The notes: generated by a model from the sequence alone, not told the origin. A DNA stretch of 64,000 nucleotides from Cytophagales bacterium (GCA_013298075.1 JAAFJG010000008.1:1-64000), one strand, 5' to 3'; shown: positions 25,675 through 35,400, numbered from the stretch's first letter. A program made the numbers and translations.

Positions 25675-25743
25675 CATTCACAAAGTCATATTCGCCATTC
25701 ACAAAACGCTTTGCTTATATTTGGATAAAGCGTTTTATATTTG
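25675..25743 (+). promoter_or_regulatory. Promoter module copy 3 with candidate LytTR site
   Basis: CATTCACAAA at 25675-25684 and 25696-25705 (21-bp period), the AAAACGCTTT / AAAGCGTTTT inverted repeat, and -7 box TATATTTG (25736-25743). Upstream, 25617-25660 matches the last codons of the LytTR gene and the bases after them. Downstream homology with copy 2 runs to the start codon at 25826. Confidence 0.65.
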
Positions 25744-25825
25744 CACTTATAAATTGTTATGAATTTACGAATTTACAAATCTAAAATTTTAATATATAAT
25801 AATTATCGTTAATAACTCATAAAAA

Positions 25826-26584
25826 ATGAAAAAAATCTTAATCTTAGCTACGCTTATTTGTAGCATTTCTTTTTCTTCTTGTAAAAAAAGTACTGAAGAA
25901 ACTCCCGCACCTGAAATAGCAGTTGCTGACGCTAATGGCGTAATTGAACGATTTAACTTTGATGGCAATCTGAATGGATTGCGTAGGACAAATGTTACAT
26001 TTTCTAATCCAAATAGTGCCACTGTTACAGGCAAAGATAGACGTGGAAATACAAATCGTGCATTAGTTGTACCTGCAAATGCATCTTTAACCATAGATGG
26101 TTTGCCTTTGGTAACAGGTGGAGGCTCACGCACTATACTTTGTTGGATACACCCTAATAATAGCACAGGAAATGGTCTTCCAAGAAATTTTGTGAGTTAT
26201 GGGGCAAACTATAACGAACAAGGTATTGGTTTCTCAGGAAATAATACTATATATGGCAACATACCTGGTACAAGTGTAAGTAAAAATTGGGAAATGGATA
26301 TATCAAGCACAGTAAATCCAGCAGATGACTTTTGTTATTGGATCCCTGTGGCACTTGTATATAACCAAACTACTAATAAACTAACATTTTATGTATGGAA
26401 CAACACAACAGGAAAAGTAGAAGTTACGCCTCCTTCTTCAGTTAATACAACAGGCACAGGTTTGAGAATAGGTGGAAGTACTACAGCCACTTTTAAAATT
26501 GATGACCTTATCATTTACAATCGTGCTTTGACTGACAGCGAAATACAAACTTTATTGACAGACGGAAGACCTGATTGCACATAA
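25826..26584 (+). CDS. LamG-like lipoprotein
   Basis: A 252-residue lipoprotein with lipobox FSSC (C19) and a short charged/Pro linker (KKSTEETPAPE). The mature domain has the concanavalin-like LamG pattern: an N-terminal FDGNLNG, central SRTILCWIHP, and the closing motif IDDLIIYNRALTDSEIQTL that marks LamG-type jelly rolls of Bacteroidota. It is probably a surface or periplasmic carbohydrate- or protein-binding lipoprotein. It lies behind promoter module copy 3 and has an intrinsic terminator 13 nt after its stop. Confidence 0.9.
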   Translation: MKKILILATLICSISFSSCKKSTEETPAPEIAVADANGVIERFNFDGNLNGLRRTNVTFSNPNSATVTGKDRRGNTNRALVVPANASLTIDGLPLVTGGGSRTILCWIHPNNSTGNGLPRNFVSYGANYNEQGIGFSGNNTIYGNIPGTSVSKNWEMDISSTVNPADDFCYWIPVALVYNQTTNKLTFYVWNNTTGKVEVTPPSSVNTTGTGLRIGGSTTATFKIDDLIIYNRALTDSEIQTLLTDGRPDCT

Positions 26585-26596
26585 AAAAATAAAAAT

Positions 26597-26634
26597 AAAG
26601 TTGTTAAGAAATATATTGTTTTTTAACAACTTTT
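26597..26634 (+). terminator. Intrinsic terminator after the LamG gene
   Basis: AAAGTTGTTAA (26597-26607) pairs with TTAACAACTTT (26623-26633), followed by T-rich sequence. Confidence 0.8.
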
Positions 26635-26651
26635 CTATAATTTAAAAAAAT

Positions 26652-27188
26652 ATGAAAAAAAAACTTTTTTTAGTGCTAATGCTCATCAATAGCATTACAT
26701 TATTTGCTCAAAAAGCACCAAAATTGACATTTAGCGAAAACTACGCAAATGAAAATTTGAGAGGCAAAGAGTTGGTTATCAAAGGAAAATTAATAGCCAC
26801 AGATGACAAGGGCGGTCTTTTATTTTTTTTAGAAAAAACAAAGGACAAATTTATCTTAACACGTGTGTATAATAATACTGATTCTTTTTTTGATAAAGAA
26901 GCACCAAAATTTGTGAAAGATGTTATTTATTATCAACTTTCTCCTGAGTTGCTCAAAAAACTTACTATCAAACCTATGGAAAATCAAAAAGGATATTATC
27001 AAATTGATAGTGAATGGAATAATATTCCTTATATGCAAGATGCTGAAAGAAAAATAAAAACACAACGTTGGGGTTTTGGTGAAGAAAATGAGGAAGGTGT
27101 TATTTTAGCTGGGGAACAAATGATTCAAATAGGCATCTTTAAATCAGAAAAAGATTTTGAAAAATTCAAAAAAGAACTTTTTAAATAA
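26652..27188 (+). CDS. Exported protein, paralogue of the next gene
   Basis: A 178-residue exported protein: signal peptide about 1-19 (ending LFAQ), then a domain beginning LRGKELVIKGKLIATDDKGG and ending FKSEKDFEKFKKELFK. The next gene has the same layout (KGKNFSVEGNLVAEDK ... FKTKKELETFKKMLKK), so the two are diverged tandem paralogues. No known family is recognised. The intergenic distance of 12 nt indicates co-transcription. Confidence 0.8.
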   Translation: MKKKLFLVLMLINSITLFAQKAPKLTFSENYANENLRGKELVIKGKLIATDDKGGLLFFLEKTKDKFILTRVYNNTDSFFDKEAPKFVKDVIYYQLSPELLKKLTIKPMENQKGYYQIDSEWNNIPYMQDAERKIKTQRWGFGEENEEGVILAGEQMIQIGIFKSEKDFEKFKKELFK

Positions 27189-27200
27189 ACTTAAATTAAA

Positions 27201-27698
27201 ATGAAAAATAAAATGAAAAAAAATATTGTATTGACATTCGCATTATTTTGTTTGTTGGTAAACATAAGTTTTGCGCAAAAAGATTTCAAATTCACAAATA
27301 AACCATCTAATGAAGGTTGTGTAATGAAAGGTAAAAATTTTAGTGTAGAGGGTAATTTGGTGGCTGAAGATAAACACAGCGATGGTGGAAAATCACTTTA
27401 TTTTGCTATCAAAAAAGGTGAAGATGCATTGATAACTTATGTAGGGTTAAATCCTGAGCAAGAAGCAAAAAATGTATCATATCATTTCTTTACAAAAGCA
27501 TATTTGGAAGATGTACAATTCGGAAGTTTTGGAGATGATCTTAGTTTGAGCATCGATAATATGTATTCTAAATACAAATATGATGAATTTTCAGAAGAAA
27601 ATGTTCAGAAAAAAACGCAAGAGATAAATGGTACAATGATCAGAACTTTTAAAACAAAAAAAGAATTAGAAACATTCAAAAAAATGTTAAAAAAATAA
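27201..27698 (+). CDS. Exported protein, paralogue of the previous gene
   Basis: A 165-residue exported protein with a signal peptide ending ISFAQ. The start is either ATG 27201 (MKNKMKKN) or ATG 27213; the shorter form gives a more usual signal peptide, and the choice is open. The mature part aligns by eye with the preceding gene at its start (VMKGKNFSVEGNLVAEDK) and end (KTKKELETFKKMLKK). A hairpin at 27723-27755 follows. Function unknown. Confidence 0.8.
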   Translation: MKNKMKKNIVLTFALFCLLVNISFAQKDFKFTNKPSNEGCVMKGKNFSVEGNLVAEDKHSDGGKSLYFAIKKGEDALITYVGLNPEQEAKNVSYHFFTKAYLEDVQFGSFGDDLSLSIDNMYSKYKYDEFSEENVQKKTQEINGTMIRTFKTKKELETFKKMLKK

Positions 27699-27722
27699 TT
27701 CATTTTTAAGATAATTTATAAA

Positions 27723-27755
27723 ATTCCTTCGAAGTTTTCAAAATCTTGAAGGAAT
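27723..27755 (+). terminator. Hairpin, probable terminator
   Basis: ATTCCTTCGAAG and CTTGAAGGAAT form a stem about 11 bp long, 24 nt after the paralogue pair. The 3' T-run is poor, so termination may be incomplete. Confidence 0.5.
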
Positions 27756-27835
27756 AATAAAATAAATATTTATTTACAAAATTAAAAAGTTATTATTAAA
27801 CTAATAACATTACCCAAAAATTAAACTAAAGAAAA

Positions 27836-28465
27836 ATGAAAAAATACTTATGTCTCCTTTTATTTATTTGTTTTTGTAGCAATAATATTTTTGCACAAAC
27901 GAACAAACCGCAAACTTTTGTTTTTAGAGATAAAAATCAAGTACAAAAAGTTATGCTTACTTTTGATGAAAACGGAAAAACAACTTCGTTGAGTTATCAA
28001 GACACAAAAGATAAAAAATTTATTAAATTAAATATCATCAAAGAAGATGAAACAGAAATGAAACTTATCACAGAAAGAACTGATAACAAACAAAAAATTG
28101 TTTGGAGTTCTATGTGGATGATGGGTGGTTCTATGTTTTTGGAAAATGGCGAAATAGTATCTTTTTTACCTGAAACAATTTGTCAAGCCCCAACAGGTGA
28201 ACAAATTATTACTTCTGGTGCGCCCACGTTTTTACCATTTTATTATGCACCCAATGCTAAATCTGGTTTTGTATTATTGGATATTCCACAAGAGCAAATC
28301 AATGACACAAAAAGAACAAAAGCAAATGAAATGTACTACGAAATAAATGTGCCTAATAAAAAAGGAAAATACAAACTTATCATTATGAATAATGATGATA
28401 GCAACAAAACAAAATTAAAATTGGTAGATATAAACCAAAAATCTACTTTATTTCAAGAAAAATAA
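27836..28465 (+). CDS. Exported protein of unknown function
   Basis: A 209-residue exported protein with signal peptide 1-21 (ending IFAQ). The mature part is beta-rich, with TFVFRDKNQVQKVMLTFDENG near the start, a Met/Trp-rich segment in the middle (SSMWMMGGSMFLENG), and a polar Lys/Asn-rich C-terminus. No family is recognised. The last 58 nt of the coding sequence and the 8 nt after it are repeated exactly at 29497-29562, beyond the following LRR gene. Confidence 0.78.
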   Translation: MKKYLCLLLFICFCSNNIFAQTNKPQTFVFRDKNQVQKVMLTFDENGKTTSLSYQDTKDKKFIKLNIIKEDETEMKLITERTDNKQKIVWSSMWMMGGSMFLENGEIVSFLPETICQAPTGEQIITSGAPTFLPFYYAPNAKSGFVLLDIPQEQINDTKRTKANEMYYEINVPNKKGKYKLIIMNNDDSNKTKLKLVDINQKSTLFQEK

Positions 28466-28473
28466 TCAATTTT
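28408..28473 (+). repeat. 66-bp direct repeat, left copy
   Basis: Contains the 3' end of the 209-residue gene. An identical 66-bp copy lies at 29497-29562, so the LRR gene is bracketed by direct repeats. Confidence 0.92.
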
Positions 28474-28498
28474 TATAAAAAAAAACAATTAAATTATT

Positions 28499-29425
28499 AT
28501 GAAAAAAATCATTTTATCATTCGTTTTTTCACTCGTGAGCGTGTATTTGTATGCACAGGGAAATTTATTGGACAATGCAGCTTTAAAAATCCAGAAAGAA
28601 TATAAAAATCTTGAGGAGGCTTTGAAAAACCCACTGAAAGTGTATAAATTGGATTTAGATAACAAACAGTTGGAAAAATTTCCAATAGAAATTTTGGAAT
28701 TAAAAAACTTACAAGTTTTGAGTTTGGGTGGAAACCAAATAAAAAAATTACCTGCAAAATTTGGAAATCTGAAAAATTTACAAAATTTATATTTGTATGG
28801 CAACAGCTCAATGTTTTCTTCGATACAAGAAATATGTAATCTCCAAAACTTACAACATTTGGATTTGAGTAAGAACGAAGGAATAACATATTTGCCAAAA
28901 GAAATTGGAAATCTAAAAAATTTACAAGAATTAATCCTTGAGAGTTGCAAATTAAGTTCTTTACCTAAAGAAATTGGAAAACTTAATAACTTACAATTTT
29001 TAGATGTTAATGGCAACAAACTAACGAATTTGCCCCAAGAAATTGGAAACCTCAAAAAATTAACAGATTTATATTTGCACAATAACGAACTTACCAGTTT
29101 ACCCCAAGAAATTGGAAAACTTGACAACTTACAAGGATTAACCCTGATGAACAATAAATTAAGTAATTTACCCGCAGAATTTGGAAACCTCAAAAACTTA
29201 GAAGCTTTGAATTTGTCAAATTGTATGAGTATTTTACCAGAATTAATTTGGAATCTTAGTAAACTGACAGACCTTTATTTAGAAAACAACAAATTGACTA
29301 CACTGCCAAAAGAAATTACGAAATTAAAAAGTTTGTCATTATTAAATTTACAGTCTAATACAATTTCTGACGAAGAACGAGCAAATATCAAAAAACTTTT
29401 ACCCAATTGTGAGATAAATTTTTAG
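28499..29425 (+). CDS. Exported leucine-rich repeat protein
   Basis: A 308-residue exported protein: signal peptide (ending LYAQ), a short alpha-helical stretch, then about ten leucine-rich repeats of roughly 23 residues (LPxEIGNLKNLxxLxLxxN type) from about residue 55 to the end, with a final capping segment (NTISDEERANIKKLLPNC). Such repeats form a curved solenoid used for protein binding, here outside the cytoplasm. The gene lies between two 66-bp direct repeats, so its insertion or excision by recombination is plausible. The frame is intact. Confidence 0.93.
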   Translation: MKKIILSFVFSLVSVYLYAQGNLLDNAALKIQKEYKNLEEALKNPLKVYKLDLDNKQLEKFPIEILELKNLQVLSLGGNQIKKLPAKFGNLKNLQNLYLYGNSSMFSSIQEICNLQNLQHLDLSKNEGITYLPKEIGNLKNLQELILESCKLSSLPKEIGKLNNLQFLDVNGNKLTNLPQEIGNLKKLTDLYLHNNELTSLPQEIGKLDNLQGLTLMNNKLSNLPAEFGNLKNLEALNLSNCMSILPELIWNLSKLTDLYLENNKLTTLPKEITKLKSLSLLNLQSNTISDEERANIKKLLPNCEINF

Positions 29426-29496
29426 GTAATAATAAGTAATTCTTCATCACAAAGGTATATATAAATGTCTTTGTGAGGAGGAATAATCATAGCATA

Positions 29497-29562
29497 AACA
29501 AAATTAAAATTGGTAGATATAAACCAAAAATCTACTTTATTTCAAGAAAAATAATCAATTTT
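29497..29562 (+). repeat. 66-bp direct repeat, right copy
   Basis: Identical to 28408-28473. Here it is not part of a gene: it is a scar of the 209-residue gene's 3' end. Weaker similarity extends a few bases further upstream. Confidence 0.92.
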
Positions 29563-29588
29563 ATGTGTATTTATCCAATTTAAAAACA

Positions 29589-30104
29589 ATGAAAAAAACA
29601 CTTTTTTTAGGTATTATTACCTTTTTATTCTTTTCTTTTGGTATTTCTAAAGTTTTTGCACAAACTAAATGGACGGATTTTGTGGGTAAAATACCTGAAA
29701 TATCGCTCCCTTATGAGTTTGACCAAAGTAAACTTGATAATGCTACAAAATTAGATGTCAAAGATGTTACCACTCATTTTAAAGTTAAGAGAAATTTATC
29801 GGATATGTGGTCTGCTAAGGTTCTTGGTAAAATTACCGCACCCAATGGCGCAGTAGCAATTATTTGGAGTAAAGACGACTTACCAAAACCAAGTGTTACG
29901 CAATTTGTTTCTTTTTTTGATAAAAAAGGAAAAGAAAAAGAACTTAAAATAATCATACTTTACGCAGGTTATGGTAATAAAAACGATTTTTCAATCAAAA
30001 AAGAAGAAAGTAATTATATTTTTGAAGAAATATATAAAAAATCGGGTAAGGTAGTAGGTAAAGTTTTGAGATTCAATACAAATCCTAAGGATTGGGAAAA
30101 ATAA
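29589..30104 (+). CDS. Exported protein of unknown function
   Basis: A 171-residue exported protein. ATG 29589 is chosen because it begins a complete signal peptide (MKKTLFLGIITFLFFSFG ... VFAQ); an in-frame GTG 24 nt upstream would add a polar extension next to the 66-bp repeat. The mature part starts TKWTDFVGKIPEISLPYEFD and ends DPKDW-like. It is beta-rich and of no recognised family. Its signal sequence is nearly the same at DNA level as that of the gene at 30635. Confidence 0.77.
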   Translation: MKKTLFLGIITFLFFSFGISKVFAQTKWTDFVGKIPEISLPYEFDQSKLDNATKLDVKDVTTHFKVKRNLSDMWSAKVLGKITAPNGAVAIIWSKDDLPKPSVTQFVSFFDKKGKEKELKIIILYAGYGNKNDFSIKKEESNYIFEEIYKKSGKVVGKVLRFNTNPKDWEK

Positions 30105-30170
30105 ATGACATATAACTTTTATTTCAAACTTTTATTTCAATTAAAAAAAATTCATTCAAAACATAAAACA

Positions 30171-30596
30171 ATGAAAAAATTACTCTTTTTAGGTATTATT
30201 ATTTGCCTTGCATTTGCTCAAAATTCTTTTGCACAACTTACCACTGAAAATATGGTAGGTAGATGGAGAGTTGTAGATTTCAATATGGTTCCCAAAAAAG
30301 CCAACGGAAAACTTACTAAAAATGAAATAACAACCATAGAAACGATGAAAAAAGCTTTGGCTTTAAAACCCAAGCTTATGATTTTTACACTCAATACTGA
30401 TGGCTCTACCATAATAGAACCCAAACCAGAAAAAATAAACCCAACTTGGTCGATTGATAATTCTATTATTACTTTCAAATATGGACGTAAAAAATCAGAA
30501 CAATATAGCATCAAATTATTAAATGATGGCAAAACAGAATGGCAAGCCCTAAAAAGTAAGGTAGCTTTGCCTGTAATGACATTTGAAAAAGATTAA
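30171..30596 (+). CDS. Exported lipocalin-like protein
   Basis: A 141-residue exported protein. ATG 30171 is chosen, not the in-frame ATG 30105, because it directly precedes the signal peptide (MKKLLFLGIIICLAFAQNSF). The mature part begins LTTENMVGRWRVVDF, the start typical of lipocalin-like proteins in Bacteroidota, and follows with LMIFTLNTDGSTIIEP and NPTWSIDNSIITFKYG. Ligand unknown. It belongs to a run of short exported genes sharing similar signal-peptide DNA. Confidence 0.77.
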   Translation: MKKLLFLGIIICLAFAQNSFAQLTTENMVGRWRVVDFNMVPKKANGKLTKNEITTIETMKKALALKPKLMIFTLNTDGSTIIEPKPEKINPTWSIDNSIITFKYGRKKSEQYSIKLLNDGKTEWQALKSKVALPVMTFEKD

Positions 30597-30634
30597 ATTT
30601 AAAATTATTCAATTCAAAAAAATAATTCAAAACA

Positions 30635-31471
30635 ATGAAAAAGTTACTTATTTTAGGTCTTATTACCTTTTTATTTGTTTCTTTTGATATTTCTGAAACT
30701 TTTGCCCAAAAAATTACAGAAAAGACTTTTTTTAAAAATCAACAGCAATACATTACTCAGGTAAAAGTAGGTGAAATAACTATTCGCCAAAAACGCATAC
30801 CTAAGTCAGTATTTCCTGCCAAAATAACACCTAAAAATTGGTCTTTTTATAATGGTTTAGAAGGCATTCAAAATGAATTAGATAAACTACAAGCAGATTT
30901 TGTGGCAAAAAAGAAAGAATCTTATACTTGGAAAGAAACTTATCGTCTTGAAAATAAGACGTTTTCTAAACGGCTCAAAGAATTACAAGAAGAAGATAAT
31001 AGATTAAAAGTTGAATCTTATGCACAAGAATGGGAGGTTTATGCTACTTATTTTCGCCAACAAGATAGCATAAGTAGTGCGCAATTTTGGCAAAAATATA
31101 ATGCTGAAAAACAAGCAGTACAAGAACAATATTACAAACTTTTGAAAATTTGTGAGAAAGATATATTGACTTTTATTGATTTAGAACACTTGAAAACAGG
31201 TAGACAAATTTTTCCAGATAGTGTGGCTTTACGCGAATGTTATGTATTGAAATTAGCACAATCAGGAGAGGTCAAGTTAGCCTTGCAAGAGCAAGAACCT
31301 TACCTACAAACAGGCTCAGGTGCAGCACAAGAAAAATCTCTTTTATTTTACAATCGCATAAAAAAAGATTATATCAAAGTTCAAACACCTACTAACACAA
31401 CAAATATCAATAACACTCGTACCAAAACCACCACTACCAGACGTATCAAAACTACTGGACGAAGGCGATAA
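30635..31471 (+). CDS. Exported helical protein with a basic C-terminus
   Basis: A 278-residue exported protein with signal peptide ending TFAQ. The middle (about 75-180) is rich in Glu, Lys, Gln and Leu and is probably coiled coil or TPR-like helical hairpins. The end is a Thr/Asn-rich linker followed by a strongly basic tail (TRRIKTTGRRR). No family is recognised. The signal-peptide codons closely match those of the gene at 29589, although the mature parts are unrelated. Confidence 0.77.
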   Translation: MKKLLILGLITFLFVSFDISETFAQKITEKTFFKNQQQYITQVKVGEITIRQKRIPKSVFPAKITPKNWSFYNGLEGIQNELDKLQADFVAKKKESYTWKETYRLENKTFSKRLKELQEEDNRLKVESYAQEWEVYATYFRQQDSISSAQFWQKYNAEKQAVQEQYYKLLKICEKDILTFIDLEHLKTGRQIFPDSVALRECYVLKLAQSGEVKLALQEQEPYLQTGSGAAQEKSLLFYNRIKKDYIKVQTPTNTTNINNTRTKTTTTRRIKTTGRRR

Positions 31472-31540
31472 TAAAAACTAACAGAGAACGAAAAATATTA
31501 TTAAAAATAAAAAAAATGGAATTTTAAATCAATAAAAAAA

Positions 31541-31975
31541 ATGAAAAAATCACTTATTTTAATTGCTCTTATCATGATTTTGGTAAATGTAGCAGTTGCA
31601 CAAAAAACTACTTCTAAAATGTTTGTAGGAGTTTGGGAATTTGAGCGCATAGAACTCTTGGTGGGAGATGCAACACTTACAGAAGCCGACAAAGAACTGA
31701 AATTAAACGCAGAAAAGAAATTTATAGAACAATTACAAGGTAAAACTATTTCTTTTACGTCCAAAAAATGTAATGAGCAATTATTCGGATTTGGAGAGGC
31801 AAAGTGGAGTTTTGACAAAGACAATCAACAACTCTACCTCGAAAAACAAGTATTAGTAGATGGAAAAAAATTGAAAGATGTTATTGCTTATGAGGCAAAT
31901 ATCAAAGATGGGCAACTTAGTCTTAAACCATGGACATTAGCAAGTTATATCGTTTATTTGAAACGTAAATCGTAA
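31541..31975 (+). CDS. Exported lipocalin-like protein
   Basis: A 144-residue exported protein with signal peptide 1-20 (ending AVAQ). The mature part starts MFVGVWEFERIELLVGD and has the later AKWSFDKDNQQLYLE strand, the layout of small lipocalin-like proteins, and resembles the product of 30171. It is the last gene of the long exported-protein run; a 17-bp perfect hairpin terminator follows at 32044-32080. Confidence 0.78.
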   Translation: MKKSLILIALIMILVNVAVAQKTTSKMFVGVWEFERIELLVGDATLTEADKELKLNAEKKFIEQLQGKTISFTSKKCNEQLFGFGEAKWSFDKDNQQLYLEKQVLVDGKKLKDVIAYEANIKDGQLSLKPWTLASYIVYLKRKS

Positions 31976-32043
31976 AAAAAATTGGTTTCATAAATTTACC
32001 ATTTTTTTATGTAGTGGTAGAAATATTGTATGAAACCACCAAA

Positions 32044-32080
32044 AAAATACACAAAAATATGATATATTTTTGTGTATTTT
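32044..32080. terminator. Strong bidirectional terminator
   Basis: A perfect 17-bp stem (32044-32060 with 32064-32080, TACACAAAAATA / TATTTTTGTGTA) with a 3-nt loop ends the exported-gene run. A second, looser stem (TTGGTTTCA / TGAAACCA) lies just before it at 31982-32038. The 31976-32410 gap holds this terminator and the repeat elements below. Confidence 0.85.
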
Positions 32081-32118
32081 CATTTTCTAAGCAATTTCAT
32101 TTCCTTTTTTATCTTTCA

Positions 32119-32187
32119 GGGAGCATCTAAAAAATAAACTACCCACTCAAAAAAACCTATTTTTAGTTCCCTCACCGCTGGGGAGGG
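32119..32187 (+). repeat. 69-bp dispersed repeat, copy 1
   Basis: GGGAGCATCTAAAAAATAAA through GGGGAGGG. The reverse complement occurs, with about two mismatches, at 61395-61463. Confidence 0.9.
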
Positions 32188-32383
32188 TTAGGGTCAGTGT
32201 TGTTAAATTCTAATATTTGTCAGGTAAATTATTTTACAAATCAAAATATAATTTGCCAAATCTATAAGATTTTCAAAAAATTATGGATTTTTTACAGAAT
32301 ATTATACAAGTTAATTTCTATTTTACTTGTTAAAAAGAAAAGAATTTAACAACACTGACCCCAGCCCTCCCCGAAGGTGAGGG
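32169..32383. repeat. Long inverted repeat
   Basis: Arms of 42 bp at 32169-32210 and 32342-32383 (CCCTCACC...GTTGTTAAATTC against its reverse complement) differ at only a few positions and enclose about 131 bp of AT-rich DNA. GC-rich arms of this kind contrast with the surrounding DNA. It has the layout of a small non-autonomous mobile element. Confidence 0.87.
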
Positions 32384-32410
32384 AGTTTTTTTGGGTATAA
32401 TATTTTCTAC

Positions 32411-35400
32411 TTAGTCCCTCAATTCCTTCAAAAGTTGTTTTCTTTTTACCCATAAATATAATGAAGGAATAATAATGGGCGAAAAAATCAACGTACTTGT
32501 CAAACCACCAATAATTACAGTTGCCAAAGGTCTTTGCACATCTGAGCCAATGCCCGAAGAAATAGCCGCAGGCACCAAACCAACAATCGCCACAATCAAA
32601 ATCGCTAATTCTGCTCTTAATTGTTCTTTGCTTGCTTCTTTAATCGTATGCAATAAATCATCATTTTTGGCACATAAAATATGCCGTTTTATTTCTGACA
32701 CCAACACCACTCCTGCCATGACCGAAATTCCAAAAATACTTACAAAACCTACGCCACCTGACACATTAAAATAATAACCTCGCATCAATAAAGCCGTAAT
32801 TCCGCCTGCTAACGCAAATAAAATACAAGTCATTGTGATTAAAGTATCTGTAATGGTCTGATAAAACATATATAAAAACACAAAAACAGTAACAATAGTT
32901 AAAGGAATTGTAAACAATAATTGTCCGCCTGCTCGTTTCAAATTTTCGTATTGTCCCCCCAAAACTAAATTATAACCTTTGGGAATTTTGATTTGTTGAG
33001 CAATTTTTTCTTCTAATTCTTTCACAAAACCAACTTGGTCGCGCCCACGTATATTGGTGCGAACCGTAATCATTCTTTTGTTATTATATCGATAAATATT
33101 GGTTTGTCCTTCTATAAAATGAATATTTGCTAATTCTGCCATCGGAATTTGTGAGCCATTGGGCGAAGTTACTAATAAGGTTTTAATCACATCAATATTG
33201 TTTCGAAATTCGGGCAAATAACGCACAATAATATCATATTTTTTGGTTTCATCATATAAAACTGAAATTGCTTTTCCTCCAATGGCTGCCTCAATCATAT
33301 TTTCAATATCAGAAATATTGATACCAAAACGAGCCGCATTTTCTCTTTTGATATTGATGGCTAATTGTTCTTGAGGTCCTTCTTGCTCGATATTGACCGA
33401 TTCACTTCCTGTCATATTTTTGACAATTTTTGCGATAGAATCGCCTTTTTGTCGCATCATTTTTAAATCATTTCCGATGATAGAAATGGCTAAATCTGCT
33501 GCTGAACCTGTTACAATTTCCATTACTTGGTCAATAATTGGTTGTCCTGACGAAAATTTAATACTCGGAAAAGCCTTTTCTAAATCGTTTCGAATCATTT
33601 TGACTAATTCTTTTTTAGGCAATGTATCTGCCCACAAATGATAATCTTTTAAGCCCACTAAAATTTCATTTCTATTCGCAGGAAAAGGGTCAGTTCCTTC
33701 GTCATTTCGTCCTGTTTGAGAAATAATAAAATCTATTTGTGGAAATTTTCCAATAATTTCTCTGATTTTTGGCGCGTGTTTTACGTTTTCTTTAATCGTA
33801 ATTCCTGAAGGAAAATTGCCTCTTAAAAATATAGAGCCTTCGTCTAATTCGGGTAAAAATTCACTTCCTATCCAAGCCCCTGTGCCAATCATCAATAAAA
33901 CAATGACCAAACCTGAAATAACTGTTAATTTTGTTTTTTTGAGCGTAATATTTAAAATAATTCCATACCATTTATCAAAAAAATCTAACACGAAATTTTT
34001 ATACGTTTTGATAGATTTTTCTGCTTTTTCAAAAGATTTTTTATAAATCATCGAAATCAACACAGGAATAAAAGTCAATGCACCAATCAAAGAACCAATC
34101 ACCGCAAAAGCCAAAGTCAATGCCATGGGTGAAAATAATTTTCCTTCTACACGCGTCATCAACAAAATCGGCATATACGCCAAAATAATAATCGTTACCG
34201 AAAAAAATATTTCTCCACTTACTTCTTGTGCGGTGTGTAATGTAAGATGAAAAATACCTTTTTTGCGTTCTTCTTGGTTTGCTTGCCTATATTTTCGAAT
34301 CAAATGTTCCACCATTACACACGCTCCATCTACAATAATTCCAAAATCTATCGCTCCCAAAGACAATAAATTGGCAGGAATTCCTGCTATTTTCATCATA
34401 ATAAAAGCAAAAAGCAAAGAAAAAGGAATGGTTAATGCCACTACTAACGCACTTCTAACACTTCCCAAAAAGAAAACTAACAAAATAATCACGATAGAAA
34501 CGCCTTCAAAAAGTGTATGAGCAACGGTTTCAAGAGAATGGTCAATCAAAAAACTTCTATCGTACATCACACGCAATTTCACGCCTTCGGGCAATTCATT
34601 TTCTTCTAATTCTTTTATTTTTTGTTTCAAATTGGCTAATGCTTCACTTGGATTTTCATATCTACGCAATAAAATAATTCCTTCTACGCCACTATTCACA
34701 TTGATATTTTTACTTGGAATCGAATACCCTAAAATACCACTAGCAGGTGGTGGAGTAATTTCTACACTCGCTACATCTCTGATAAAAATAGGCACTCCGC
34801 CATCTGCTTTTAAGACAATATTTTCAATATCTTCCTCACTTTTTACCATTCCCAAACCTCGAACTGCAAAACCTTGTCCGCCTCTTTCTATCGAATTTCC
34901 ACCTGTATTTTGGTTATTTATCACGACTGCTTTTTCAATATCGCCAATAGTAAGATTATAACGGCGAAGTTTATCAGGAGAAGTGAGAATATGAAATTGT
35001 TTGAGCGGACCGCCAAAAGTGGTGATATCTGCAATGCCGGGCGTTTGCAATAAAAAAGGTTTGATAACCCAATCTTGCAAATCGCGCACTTGTGTAGGCG
35101 AAAAAGTAGGCGGTGCTTCTACTACATATCTAAAAATTTCTCCTACGGCTGTCGAAAGTGGGGCTAATTCAGGCACAACGCCATCAGGAAGTTGTAAAGA
35201 AGCCAATCTTTCTAAGACTTGTTGTCGAGCAAAATAATCGTCTGTGCCATCTCTAAAGGTAAGTTGTACTACGCCCAAACCAAAAATAGTTCTACTTCTT
35301 TTATCTAATACATTGGGCGTACTTTGCAAGGCTTTTTCAATCGGAACTGTCACTTGTTGCTCAACTTCTTCGGCTGCTCTGCCCTCATATTTGGCAACAA

